The notes: generated by a model from the sequence alone, not told the origin. Counted from the first letter of the stretch, positions 30,781-43,930 are shown. The stretch is 64,000 nucleotides of DNA from Epiperipatus broadwayi (GCA_028023455.1 JAQFVV010006550.1:372001-436000); one strand, 5' to 3'. Made by a program: numbers and translations.

Positions 30781-33700
30781 TATGTAAATATTTATTTTTA
30801 TATAGCGCTGTGTTTACAATATTTTTCCTTCTAAATTCCAAATATCCAATAATGTACTGTTCAATATTAAACAATTATTTCTCTAATTCATGCATTCTTT
30901 CTTAACTTAAAAGTGATTTGCTGTTGTGAGTACTTAGATAAAAAGTCATCATCAAATGGCAGCCCAAGTGTGCAATCAGGAGATTCTTAACTCCCTCCAA
31001 CTAAAACACCCAATTTCTTCCTTTGCTAGTAATTTTACAACATCTTTTGAATAATTTAGCTTTCTCTGTCATGATTATAACTTTCTTAAGAAAAGTTTCT
31101 TCTCATACATTCATCTTTCCTTCAACAAAATTCAACTAATATTTCTCTTAAGAACTATTATGCAAATGAAAAGGAAAATCGTGGTGTTTCTTTACTATAC
31201 TGATTGTCGACTACTGGTGAGCAGTCCATATAAGCTGCAATGATAAGAATGTATGGAAGTAAGTGGGACATTAGGAAAGTTGCATTGCTTGGTTTTTCTG
31301 AGGATTCAAATAGAAATCAAAGGGTCCCCTTTTAGTTAACAGCAAATTTCATTTCTTGATCCTTGTATAGATAGATAAGTAGACAGAAAATAGTGAAAAC
31401 TTTTTGATGAAATGATTATTAATTATAAAATGTTAAATGATCACATAATGAAATTTAATCAATAAAATAAATTATATATATATATTGTGCCCTTGTCTGT
31501 AGGTCATAATAAGGTAGAATAGTCAATTACTAAAAAATTTTAAATTTTAAGTTATATTTGTATGAGATATAAATAATAGTAGGATAATTAAATTTTATAG
31601 TACAATTTTAAGCTGAAAATACCTGGTATATAAAAAATGTAATAGATTATTTTAAAAGAAAACAGTTAAATAAAGCTTAATTATATTCTTGGTTATGGTT
31701 GTAAAAGCTGGCCATATAAAATAATACAGCTATAAATAGTTAAAAGTATATTAATAATTTGAATATAATATTTTTAAAACTAATAAATTAAATAAATACT
31801 ATCTGTAGTGTATAATTATATTTAATAGTCAAATTTAATAGAGTATATTTTAAAATAAACTTTATGATGGTGAGAGTTATATTTAGTTCTACAAGTTTAA
31901 ATTATTTTCCAAATTTTTTATAAAATATATCAGTTTTGGTAATTTAGACCGAGACGTAAATAAAAAATCATTTGATAAAGTTAGTAAACACGTGACTGTA
32001 TATTATATACCTTTACACACACGCTTGTTAAAATAATAATAAAGTTTGTGAATTTAAAACTAAATATAATTGCCATCAATCATTAAAGTAAAAGTTTAAA
32101 TGTTAAATATTATTTTAATAATTGTTTTTAAAGTTTAAATAATTTTGGTAAAATTAAAATTGAATTTAAAATACTAGTCTAAATAATATTTGAGACATTA
32201 CGTCATCAATTCTGTATTTTAAAAGTCTAGTATGTTATAAAACTAAATGTGTAAATCTGTTCGCGCTAAAATAAAGTTATTAACCAATCAACGGAGGTAA
32301 ATTAGCAGACAAAAATATAGTTTAGACGAAGCGGGAGAAGGAATGTGTAAGTGAAAGAGAAAGTAACACATTTTTGTAGCTGATAACACCGTAGCTGGAA
32401 AAGTGATATAAATTTAAAATTTTGTATTTATTTTAAAAAAAGTTCTTCTGTAACATATAATATATTTTGACTGTATCGATATGAATTGCTAATTTTAAAA
32501 GTTATCTTACCAGGGAAATTTATTCGAATTTAACCAAAAACCTACAGTAACATGGAAGTACAAGGAAAAATACCTAAAAATATTGTTAAAGGAGAAATAT
32601 TTGGAAAGTGTCTTAATATAACTTTAATTATGCTCAACCAGAAACTGATTGTTATAACTCAAAAGAAATATAATTGGGACGCTATATGAGAACTTAAAAG
32701 AGAACTTACTTGCCATCAGGAAAAAAATTATGACGCACAGAAATTATAAGGCTACTTTAAAGTTATTTTATTCTTCTCTATGAAAAAATTTAATATGAGT
32801 TTTATTATAAAGAAAATAATGATGAAGAAAGAATGTTTATCTTTTAAAGGAAAACATTATTAAAAATATAGTACAAGAATTTTGAAATAAAGAAAAAGCA
32901 ATAGAACAATATAAAAGTGATATTATGTATTTTATGGAAAGGAGCCTAAAACTTTATCTAATCAGAGAAAATATTATAAAGTATTCAATGGAAGAAATGC
33001 TTGATTTTTAAAAAATATAAAATTAAATTACTATATGAAAATGGATCCATGGAAACAGAAATTTTATTGAAGATTTAAATGTACCTAGAGGATGCATCGG
33101 AAAAGTCGCGCGGGAAAATCTTAGCAGACAATAGTAAAAGAGAATGCCATGAATTAATAATTGTATACAATATTGTGAAAAACCTAGGATTGTCGTCGAT
33201 GAAGATTTATTAAACAGAGCTATTGTTTTACTTTAAAATAGAACATTAAGTGACTGAAGAAGAAATAAAAATATTTTTTTTTAGCTTAAATATGAACAGT
33301 TCAAGAAAGTCTGGTGAAGAAGTATCGTAAATATAATTTAAATATTTTATTAATTTATTTTAAATATAAAATGCTATATTAGATTAGGGAAAACATATAA
33401 ACATAAATTTAATAATAATGAGATTTAAATATAATAGCTTAATAGAATGATAGAAATATTGTTTTAAAAATAAAAAGTATGTATGGAAGTTTTAATATCT
33501 ACAAGAATTAATGGAATGGTGAAGCCTACAGAACACGATCGAGAAGATCAAGATCGTTTTGGTAATTTTGGTATTTATTCATAATGCATAATGTATTTTT
33601 TTTTAGATCATCTATTGATTAAGAATGATGTGTGAAAGTTTTAAAATTATAAGTACACATTTTATACAACATTCAAACATATTCTGAGATAAGAATAAGT

Positions 33701-35469
33701 TTAAATATGCATGCAATAAGTTATTTCAAGTATAATTAATAGTATAAGTTGCCAAAACAATTGTGTGATTCTTTTGAACTTTCATGTAACAAAGTATTTA
33801 GATATTTTAAAATAGTTTGTATATGATAAATATATGAGAAAAGTAGTAAAAGATTTTCTTAGAGAACAGTTGTATAGTTTTGAAATAAAATGAATTTTAT
33901 TATTGTTAGAATTGCAGATAAGAATTTGTCGATGTACTGTATAGAAAAATCTAGAGAAATAAGATCGGATAGTGACTTGGTAGTACTAGTGTAGAGGAAA
34001 CCAAGATGATGTTTTGATAAGAAATAAGAAAAATAAAGTATTTGGATCATAGTTAGTTTGTGTGATTTCAGTATAGCTAACTAAGCCCTATCACTGAACA
34101 CATATATTTTGGACAGTGTCTTTACGTATCTTTTAAACTCTTTGATGTTATATAAAGCTGAAGAAATAGCTTTAGCATCACTCCTATAATAGAGGTGGGT
34201 AGACAGACAAAGGTCACTCCTCTATAGTGTTTTAATTCACTGTGCCATTATTGTCAAGGTTTATGATGGATAATATTCTAGTTATTTTTGATCCTGTGCA
34301 TCTATTTTCGCTATCCTTGTTTCGTGAATCTGCATCGTCAGAAAGATATTTTACAGAAATAATGAATAAAATAGAACTGAGGGTATGTTATCATTTAAGT
34401 AAGAATAGTTTATTTACAGGAATGTGTTAGAATTGTGTAATTTTAAAAGTGAAAGTATAAAAAATCATAAAGAGAGAAAGAATCATATAATACAGTTTAA
34501 AACCAATTTGGAAACGAATATAAGATTTTTAAAAGAGAAATCTAAAACAAAGTTTTTTTTTTAAGTGATAATAAAATTGGAATATTTTTTATAATAATAT
34601 TTAGAAAATGAATATTGCATGTTTGTTAAGAAAATAATTCAATAAGATGTAATAGACACATATATTTGTGCATGGTGTGTTAATAATTGTAATTACCATC
34701 CGAAGCAAGGCTTGAATGAGTATATTAGATTAATAAGCATTGTATAGTGAATAATAAAATGTAATATCAAATGTAGAAGAATGTTTTTGAATCTGTAGAA
34801 TTCCATATAACTAATATAAAATTAGAGTTTTATGATTTTGTAGAATGTTTACTACGAATGTAATTTTATAAAAAATATAATTTTAAAAATAGTAGGGATA
34901 CAAAGTATTAGTGATAATTATAAATAAATACATTTTGTAACAAGCTAAACTAAAATAAGAAATCCAATGATAATAATACTGTACTTTCTTAAGTATTTAA
35001 AAGATAAGAATTAACTAGAAAAATAAGTAGAAGTTTAATTTTCATTTTATAAACTAGTAAAATAACTTTGTGATAGGAGAGTAAGAATATCCAATGTACA
35101 TAATGTAAATAGTGTTATTTGTTTATATTATTATTAAACTTTGTTGTAAATTTATTATAAAGCTTTGTGTCTTCGTTATTATTTCTCCACATGGATGCAT
35201 GATATCACAATACACATTTATAATTGAAATAGACATATAGTTTTGCACAAAATAGGTAAACATAAAAGTGTTATAATAATTTTGAAAATTTATTTGTATG
35301 ATAAAATTAGAAGATCATAATTATATCATTTATTGGTCATAAGTTGGTTGCCACAATATTAAAATAAATTATATGCTAATGTTGCCACACGTATTTTGTT
35401 GTCGGATTATTAAAATACTGCCACGTACGTAATTATTTATTTCATTTAGGAAGTAATAAGATTATATTA
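30781..35469. other. AT-rich sequence, no gene recognised
   Basis: Nearly 5 kb without a recognisable element. Stretches at 32550-33320 look faintly protein-like (short lysine- and asparagine-rich frames) but have no motif. Plain AT-rich sequence is the simplest reading. Confidence 0.4.
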
Positions 35470-35603
<134 letters not shown>

Positions 35604-36839
35604 ATTATTGTTAGTTGCTGCGTAGTGAATTTATGACATAAAATTCCCTTTTCATAGTTTACTACCATAATTTTAAATCAGTTAGAATACAATTTATGAA
35701 CCTGAGATTTGATTTTATCTTATTTATTTTATTTATTTTATTTAATTGAGCTAGATTATTATTACAAAGAATATTAAGACATGATTATTATTTTAATCGT
35801 AGTGAAAAGAGCTTAGAAAGTCGTAAGAATACTATAAGTTAGTTATTTAGTATAGTAAAGGGGGGAATAGTGTTCTTATGCCATTGAGATAGTATCATGT
35901 GGATAATATCTCAATGTAGTCTGTCTCGTTCTCCGTGTCGTCACTCCATGTCTCATGAAAATAATAAATATTTATTAATTCATTTACAAATATAATTGTA
36001 TTTGTATTTTAAAAGTTGGAACTAGTAATCATTTTAATTAACGCTGGATATTTCATTTATTTCATTTGTTAAACTGAGCTAGAACCCGGAATATAATATT
36101 TATCCACTATATAAAATTTTATGGAGAGGACGTGGACGGACGGAGGAGGGGGGCAGAATATATATATATATGAAAATAATCCCAGTGCTTAATGCTATAC
36201 TGAAATAAAAGCCCACTGCATGGGGGTGAGATGCCTTTATGCAAGATAAATTTCAGTACCCCTAGTCTCATGAACAGAACTGACCTGAGTGCATTGCGAC
36301 GATACATAATCTCACATTTATCAAGGCACTGGGGCTGTTTGATGTAAGTCTTCTGTGAAAATTAAAACATTTTATCACATTCTAAATGAAATTTATCTCC
36401 TTTTTTGTTTCTTTAATTTATAAATTTGAATATCATATGGGAAATAATACAAAGGTAGATGTACCAATATGTGGTAATGCAGATTTTTCAGTTACACTGT
36501 TTACCTAAATGTTTTGAAATGTTCTAGTCACATGAGTGTGAAATCAGTTCTCCATTAGCTTTTCTATGTATTGAATTAAAATACACAAAATGTAAAAAAA
36601 AAAAATTAAGACAAGGTTATTAATAGATTCACAATAACACATTGAAGGAAATAATCTATATGTATATATTTTGCATTATATGTATTCTATTTTCATTTCT
36701 CAAATATTGATTCAATAAAATTGCACAAAATCATATTTATAATAAATAAGTAATTATTTATATACTAAAAGTACCAATTTGCACAATTTTAATATATCTA
36801 TATTTGTAAATAATATATTTGTAAATAATATATATATAT
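35604..36839. other. AT-rich sequence; possible LTR-like edge
   Basis: At about 35857-35870 a purine run containing AAAGGGGGGAA is followed by TAGTGTTCTTATGCC. This resembles a polypurine tract plus LTR start, but no second LTR or pol motifs were found. A 9-bp hairpin CATTGAGAT/ATCTCAATG lies at about 35882-35916. Nothing else was recognised. Confidence 0.3.
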
Positions 36840-36938
36840 ATGATCAATAGATGGGGTTTTACCAAAAACACCATCAAAGCATATGTTTGTTTACATAAAC
36901 GTCAGAGCAAGCATTCACTATCTCTTCCATTAGTTCCA

Positions 36939-36983
36939 CCCTCAGATCATGATTTAAAGCTGATTTGCTATCATCAGTGAAGG
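36939..36983 (-). ncRNA. Hammerhead motif, family E left arm, G12 changed
   Basis: The minus strand reads CCTTCA, CTGATGA, a 14-nt stem II region (TAGCAAATCAGCTT), TAA (GAA expected), the palindrome ATCATGAT, C, TGAGGG. Stem I CCTTCA/TGAGGG pairs over six bases with one G-T. Only G12 is lost. Confidence 0.6.
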
Positions 36984-37194
36984 ATAGGAAAAAAGAAACT
37001 AGATCTAAACACCAACTCTGAGCATTTATGAAACAATTTCTATTCAGCTTGCAAGCGTGAATCTTTTAGACATGTAATGTCTTAAACTCAGCATAGCAAG
37101 CCAGATAGTTATATGGGTCTGATATCAGTTCAGTTTCACCACATAGTAGAAGCCTCTGCAAGAGCTGGTGTTTAGATCTAGTTTTTTTTCTTAT

Positions 37195-37239
37195 CCTTTG
37201 CTGATGATAGCAAATCAGCTTGAAATCATGATTTGAGGG
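37195..37239 (+). ncRNA. Type I hammerhead ribozyme, family E right arm
   Basis: Reads CCTTTG, CTGATGA, a 14-nt stem II region (TAGCAAATCAGCTT, where AGC pairs with GCT inside a T-T mismatch), GAA, the palindromic ATCATGAT as stem III, T (cleavage nucleotide), TGAGGG. All invariant core bases are present. Stem I is weakened to wobble pairs near the core (G in place of A before CTGATGA). Confidence 0.65.
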
Positions 37240-37713
37240 TGGAACTAACGGAAGAGATAGTGAATGCTTGCTTTGATGTTTATTTAGACAAACATACGTT
37301 TTGATGGTGTTTTTGGTAAAACGCCATCTATTGATCATAAATATTTAACTTGCTTTTTGTTTTTCATATATATATGTTAAATATCTAAATGTTTTTATAA
37401 TGTGAACCCCCCCCCTATAAAATTAAATTAGATAATTAAAACAATGAATTCTATATAATTTTATTTACAAAAAGACAATAGAATATTAAAAAATTATAAT
37501 TAGTTACATTTTTACCTTTTTATTTACATTATTAACCCTCCTGACTTTGAACCAATAAACATCACATGACTATCTCCTCTTATGCTTGTGTATAACTGTT
37601 GTTAAAACAGGCAAAACTCACTATATATATTGCCACACACAGCAAGCTAGAGTAATCAATGGTTTTCAGAAGGCTTGTGCATAAAATACCCATCTAGTAC
37701 TACTCATCCAATA

Positions 37714-37755
37714 TCCCCAGACTAGTTTCTGGCTTATGGCCTTCATCAGTGAGGA
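37714..37755 (-). ncRNA. Type I hammerhead ribozyme, family C left arm, intact core
   Basis: The minus strand reads TCCTCA (stem I), CTGATGA, stem-loop II AGGCCATAAGCCA (GGC pairs with GCC inside an A-A mismatch), GAA, the palindrome ACTAGT (stem III, able to pair between two molecules), C (cleavage nucleotide), TGGGGA (stem I). Stem I has six pairs, one of them G-T. Every invariant core base is present. With only three potential intramolecular stem III pairs and no loop, such ribozymes are expected to work best as dimers. This is the least decayed C copy. Confidence 0.75.
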
Positions 37756-38024
37756 GCCTTGGATCTGAGAGCACTGAATCTAGATCTTAGCCTAATAGGA
37801 TAGTGGGGGCTATGGTTATTAAAGAACCAAATACACCAAAATGTATGGGTATTGAACTGGGTTCAGACCCATATGACTATATAAGCTTATGGGCTTGGAT
37901 TGAAAACATTAAAGTGTTTTCAGTTTATGACTCATAGTTTTGTAGTTAAATGGAGATAAAAGGTGGTTGCTGGAGGGTTGCATTAGATCCTAAGATCTAG
38001 ATGCAGTGCTCTCAGATCCAAGGC

Positions 38025-38066
38025 TCTTCACTGATGAATGCCATAAGCCAGAAACTAGTCTGAGGA
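38025..38066 (+). ncRNA. Type I hammerhead ribozyme, family C right arm, intact core
   Basis: Reads TCTTCA, CTGATGA, ATGCCATAAGCCA (stem II, one pair lost relative to the left arm), GAA, ACTAGT, C, TGAGGA. Stem I TCTTCA/TGAGGA pairs over six bases. Compared with the left arm both strands have changed, yet pairing is kept. Predicted cleavage is after 38060; the unit ends 119 nt downstream. Confidence 0.75.
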
Positions 38067-38179
38067 TATTGGATGAGTAGGCACTAGATGGGGATTTTTT
38101 GCACAAGCCTTCTGGCATCCATTGATTACTCTAGCTTGCTGTGTGTGGCAATATATATAGTAAGTTTTGCCTGTTTTAA

Positions 38180-39470
38180 TCTCCTGAATTTGGTTAGCAC
38201 AATGTAGTAATAGCATCAATTTTAATTAGACTGACTCTAATCATATTGTTTTTTACTTTGTGTCATTTGGAATCTCAGTTATAGAATACTTTTAGGTATG
38301 TAGGGATTTCAAGGATTTACCTTACATTTACTTAAAGCAATAAATTTTCACACTTACATAGTTTATTCAATAAATTTTTAGAAATCATTATACTACATCT
38401 TACAGTTTATTTTATTTAATAATAAATTATAATAGGAAAAAAAATCAAACAATTGGATTTTTCCACTACTATAGATAAAAAAATTTGTAGGCACTTTCCC
38501 AATTGAGTGATACAAGAAAAATTGTATAAGTGCTACAATAATTCTATGTTAAGGAAATGTGCACAATATATTTTTAAACAATTGCTTAAAAGACTAATTC
38601 CATTAGCAACAACTTAATAAAAATACATGTTTTAAAAATCCAATCTCTCACAAATAACTTGTTTACATTTTCTATTAACAAAAGTAGCCTCTCTTGTTTT
38701 CAGTCAATAATAAAATACACTACTTTATTATAGTATTTAATTAAAAAAACACTTATTAATAATTTTAAGTAGTCATATTATAAATATTATACTTTATTAT
38801 ACAGTTTGACATGTGGGATTTAGCCAGAATTTATTTAAGGGAAGGATTTTAAATTTCCATACTTAGATTGTTTATTGAATAAATTTTTAGAAGCCATTAA
38901 AATCCTTAACATTTAATTTATTTATTCATAGGTTGTTACAAATCAGTCACTCCATGAGATTTTTAGACTTTTTTAAGAGTGCATTCATGTAGCAATTTTA
39001 TTATATCCTAAAATATGTTAAGAATTAATTATATTGGCATGCAATAATATCTTTTTGAAAATTGTTTTTTACTCATTCTTATGCTTAGATGTGAATTATG
39101 AATCAATTACAAGTTTTTAGCTAGAGAACAAGTAAAAAGCTAATACTGTATTTAATAAAAAAGATAATATTATTAAAAATGGAAAAAATTATTTGACAAA
39201 AATGTGTAAAAAGATAATATATAATAAAACAAAAGATAGCATTGTTATTAAAAACAGTTACCAGAAGACAGCAGCAGAATCAACTCTAGGGTCCTACATT
39301 CAGGAGTCCAACATTTTTATTACTACTCTAAACTGAAAAAGACACATACCACATCTAAAATGTCAATGATAAACTTAATTTGATCATGTGAAGAATTATT
39401 GTAATTATAAGACAGCATCTTAAAAATAAGTTTTATTTTTAAAATAAATTATTAATTGTAATGTGTTATA
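38180..39470. other. AT-rich sequence, no gene recognised
   Basis: No element was identified. A repeated theme (GTTTATT-AATAAATTTTTAGAA followed by CATT, at about 38360 and 38870) suggests a weak old duplication of roughly 510 bp. Confidence 0.35.
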
Positions 39471-40410
<940 letters not shown>

Positions 40411-40821
40411 CCCACTTGTGAAGTGCCTTTGTGCCTTCCCCTGCACACAGAAGCCCTGCTGAAATACATATCTATGTTAGGTGTTTTAAATATTAAAATC
40501 ACTAATGTTTATTTTGTTTTTATATAAATATAGTAAACCTGTTTGTTTATGAGCAAGTTAAGACTGTTGCTTATTTAAATTTCACACTCTTTGTTTGAAT
40601 TAGTTCTTATTTCAATATTTAATATCTAATAGCATACAGTTTCAAATACATACCTTTTTGAACTGTATATTTTGAAATACAGTTGAATATATTTATATAC
40701 TCCCGGGTCGTGTTTTATGTGGATTATATTAATGTGATTTTGAAGTTATGCGATTCATCTTTCTTCTTAATATCTTTGTATGCATTTTTCTTTTATGTGA
40801 TAAAAATTATTAAATCAGAAG

Positions 40822-40915
40822 TCGAGCTCCGATAATGCGCTATTACTTTAAATATTATAAATTTTGTGCACTCACATCATATTTAAAGTAATAGCGCATT
40901 ATCAGACTTCCAGCT
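40822..40915. repeat. Imperfect inverted repeat, about 28-bp arms
   Basis: GATAATGCGCTATTACTTTA at 40831 onward pairs with TAAAGTAATAGCGCATTATC ending about 40899, with partial similarity extending to AGTCGAGCT/AGCTGGAAGTC outside. It is foldback DNA without a hammerhead core. Confidence 0.8.
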
Positions 40916-41025
40916 AATAATTTCAATATTTTCAGTGCTTTATAATAGTACTGTAATAGATTTTATGCAATAAAGAATTTCATAATTCACTTAAAATCAG
41001 GATTTCCCCATTTTATATATACACA

Positions 41026-41330
41026 TTAAATTTCACAAGATTATAATATAAATCTCTTTAAACATTGTAGATGCCTATACCATGCATGTTGTTGTTTTTG
41101 CATTTTAAATCATGTTCTATTTTTGCTTTTTAAAAAAAGTGTACATAATCAATTAAGCATTTAGTGTCTGCAAGTAATAAATTTTACAAGATTATAATGT
41201 AAACCTGTTCAAATGTTATAGATGCATATACTATGCATGCTGTTGTTTTTGCATTCTAAATCATATTCTATTTTTGCTTGTTTAAAAAAGAGTATGCACT
41301 CAATTAATTATTTAGTGTCCACAAGTTTAT
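41026..41330 (+). repeat. Tandem repeat, about 152 bp x 2
   Basis: ACAAGATTATAAT, ATAGATGC-TATAC-ATGCATG, TTGTTGTTTTTGCATT and ATTTAGTGTC recur in order with a shift of about 152 bp. Confidence 0.85.
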
Positions 41331-42529
41331 AATTAACAATTTAAAACTTATGTAATGTTGATCTGAAATTAATGTGATGTGAAATGATAAAATTTGATTT
41401 TTAAACTGAATTGAAAATTAAAAAATTAAAGACAAAAGTAAGAATTAAATTTTTTAATTGATAGTTTTAATTAAATTTTGCCCAACAGTGGTGTTAGGTG
41501 ACTTTTTATTATTATAAGTGTAAGTTCTTATTTAAAAAAAAACACCTAAGAAAATGAATTTTTTTTTGGAAATAAAATTTCAATTTTAGATCACTTAGTG
41601 AAATGAGAATGATCAACAGTGATTGGAAAACATTTTACTTTAGGCAAGTCCACTATAAGAGCAATTAAAAAAAATGAAGTTGGCACTAGTTGTATTTCCT
41701 CTTGTGATGAATCTGATTTCTTACCAGTTTACAAATGAATCTACATAACGTCAAATAACAATAATAATTAAAATACACTACATTTATGAAAAAATGTAAA
41801 ATACTGTAAATTATGCATAAAAATATATTGTTTTGAATAAAATTAAATACTGTAGTTGATAAAAAAAGTTTGTCTTGTATCAATTTTTTCTAAATTTGAA
41901 ATTTTTTATTAGTCATATTTTATTTTCTTATTTTTTTTTTTTTTTTGCAAATTTTAAAGTAATTTTATGTTGTTGCTTAGCTTTTATGCAATTTTTGAAA
42001 ATTACAGTGCATATCCCCCATTTTTCAAGATAAGGCTATTTTTGTGAAATTTCTTTTGTGCGCATTTTCAGAGGAACCTATCTACCACATAAAACGAGAC
42101 CTAGGTATATACTTTTTATAAAGTTCAGAAGTATGTAGTCTTCAGTATAAAAGAACACAAATTTTATCTCAGTTTTAATTTAGATTAAAATCGTACTTAA
42201 TTTACGTTAGCATTATACAATGTTTAGGAAAAATTTATTGCTGATAATATTTGCATATTTATTTTTAATAGATATTTTAATTTTGTTTGTAATATAAAGG
42301 TAATAATAATTATGAGTTAAGTATTCATAAGAAAATGCACCCTCGCTTTCCATTAGTGAAGGGTTCATTATATTACCATGGTTTTTTTTTATAATCAGAA
42401 TATTCATGCTATTAAATTAATGGGTTGGTTAATAACGAAAATCTACTTGAAACAAAGATCTTAAGCCTTTCATTGACCTGAATAACCTTCAAGTTTCATT
42501 TAGATTGCTCTCAACTTTCAGATCATAAA
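41331..42529. other. AT-rich sequence, no gene recognised
   Basis: No gene or structured element was identified. A T run at about 41927-41946 is a simple homopolymer. Confidence 0.4.
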
Positions 42530-42629
42530 CATGACATATACAGATATGCTAATCATTCTGTTGGGAGTTTTCATAAAATAGGTATTAATACTGTTGTTTA
42601 TATGGATATATTTATTCTATTTCTTTCCT

Positions 42630-42965
42630 TAAAAAATATAACAACAATATTGGCATAATAAGGGCTTTGAGCAAACCATCATCAGATTTTTAATAATATA
42701 GATGATTAAAAACTTGGAGAGTAAAAAAGATTGAAGCCAGTCCATTAAAGTTTGAAGATTTGCTGTCTTAATATAAGCTAAACATTGATTATGTATATAT
42801 AGGAGATGATCTGGATCAACTGATGAGCACTTGTTCTGCACGAAATATATATATTGAAGATCATTTGACTTTTTCACACATATGTGGCTATGTGTATTGC
42901 TTATATAAAATAGATTGAAGGGGGGTGATCTGTGTTCATATCCAATCTAAGTATTGATTGTAAAA
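42630..42965 (+). mobile_element. Family B hammerhead repeat, single plus copy
   Basis: The order is AACAATATTGGCATAATAAG, CATCATCAGATTTTTAAT, CAGTCCATTAAAGTTTGAAG, the ribozyme block, TTTTTCACACATATGTGGCTATG, and GATCTGTGTTCATATCC near the 3' end. It is followed by a C run. No inverted partner arm was seen. Confidence 0.8.
42806..42864 (+). ncRNA. Type I hammerhead ribozyme, family B, intact core
   Basis: Reads ATGATC, TGGA, TCAA, CTGATGA, a 15-nt stem II region (GCACTTGTTCTGCAC), GAA, ATATATAT (stem III), A, TTGA, A, GATCAT. Stem I pairs completely; TCAA/TTGA replaces the usual CCAA/TTGG, a compensating double change. Stem II is disturbed relative to the family (GTGCT...AGCAC elsewhere) and forms at best GCA/TGC. 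Core bases are complete. Confidence 0.65.
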
Positions 42966-43199
42966 TTTATATGAATCCCCCCCCCCCAATATTTAGCCCA
43001 TCTAGGTATATGCATATTTTTATTAACGTAAAATTTATACATAAAGTATGAAAAAACAAACAAATAGTCTCATGATGTTGTTATAGTCTGTCTGCCTGTC
43101 TTACTTACCACTAAATTTGACTTCATGCCAGATGGAATTAATTTTTTTTCAGATTCTAACAGACTATGTCTAAGCATTTATTACTGATCATGTAAATTA

Positions 43200-43930
43200 G
43201 TATCCAACTTCTTTAGATAGAGAATAATACAACAATTGGTAACAAACAACCCAATTGAATGTCTAATATTGGATAAGAAATAAATATTCCTCTGTTTTTA
43301 CACACAGATTAAAAATAAGATTGAAAATTAAGCAACTATCTTAACTATCTAATTTTTGGTCAGCACCTGAATATTGTTTTGATTAGAGAGTAAACAACGA
43401 TGGAAAACAAGCCAAACTAATTAACCAACTAATGAATATGTATCTATTTTTAAATAGAAGGTAAAATAAGAACATACAGCAAACCAATTAAATAACTTCC
43501 TCACATTAGTCAACAAGTGAGTATATAGCTGCTTTAGCTAGGCTAAAATGAGATTGATAAGAAAGCAATCATGTTAACCATGTGACATTAGTCAGTAATG
43601 TGTGTCTAGCTGTTTTATTGGAAGCCAAAACAATGACACAAAGTATTCCGCCCAATTAACCAGACAAAGTAAGCCAACCCAATTAACCATTCAATTTTGA
43701 TCAGCAAATATATATAACTTATTTTAGTTGGATGATAAAATAAGAACAGAAAGCAAGCCATCTCTATTAATCATCGGATATTGGTCAATAAATGAGTGGC
43801 TAGCTACTTTAGCTAGAGGATAAGCGAGGATAATAAACAGCCAATCCAGTTAATCGTATGAGATTGTTTAATGAACGAATATGGGACTATTTTTAGATAT
43901 AGGATAAAATAGGAATGAAGATCCAGAACA
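43200..43930 (+). repeat. Old degenerate tandem array, about 85-105-bp period
   Basis: A theme of ATTAACCA, TATTAGTCAATAA-GAGT, TAGCT-CTTTAGCTAGA and GATAAAATAAGAA-AAAGCAAGCCA recurs about every 85-105 bp from roughly 43400 to 43930, and more weakly from 43200. Anchors (TTAACCA or TTAATCA) fall near 43427, 43575, 43681, 43769 and 43851. The units have diverged strongly. No function is evident. Confidence 0.65.

Larger units (their letters stand above)
36840..37338. mobile_element. Family E foldback element with a hammerhead in each arm
   Basis: The terminal inverted repeats start ATGATCAATAGATGG (36840-36854) and end with its complement (37324-37338). Arms of about 180 bp (36840-37019 and 37161-37338) pair with few mismatches around a unique centre of about 140 bp. 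Each arm carries a hammerhead: minus strand on the left, plus strand on the right. A 90-codon open stretch on the minus strand (37066-37338) simply runs through the arm. Confidence 0.85.
37545..38179. mobile_element. Family C hammerhead repeat, best composite copy
   Basis: 37545-37601 is the 5' part of a minus unit, followed without a break by the 3' end of another minus unit (37602 onward). At about 37793 orientation switches to a plus unit ending TTGCCTGTTTTAA at 38179. The outer inverted repeats (TTAAAACAGGCAAAACT, then GCCACACACAGCAAGCTAGAG) match almost perfectly over about 60 bp. Both arms carry a hammerhead with an intact core. TTAA is present at both edges, but since the left TTAA sits inside a tandem junction it may be part of the unit rather than a target-site duplication. 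Confidence 0.9.

Noticed and set aside
32551-33330. Faint gag- or pol-like reading
   Set aside because: No conserved motif, many stops, and composition explains the lysine/asparagine-rich frames.
35857-35995. Polypurine tract followed by an LTR-like start
   Set aside because: There is a single occurrence, no matching second LTR, no primer-binding site and no gag or pol motifs nearby. Kept only as a remark.
37066-37338. 90-codon minus-strand open frame
   Set aside because: It lies in the inverted arm of family E and overlaps the ribozyme. No protein motif was seen.
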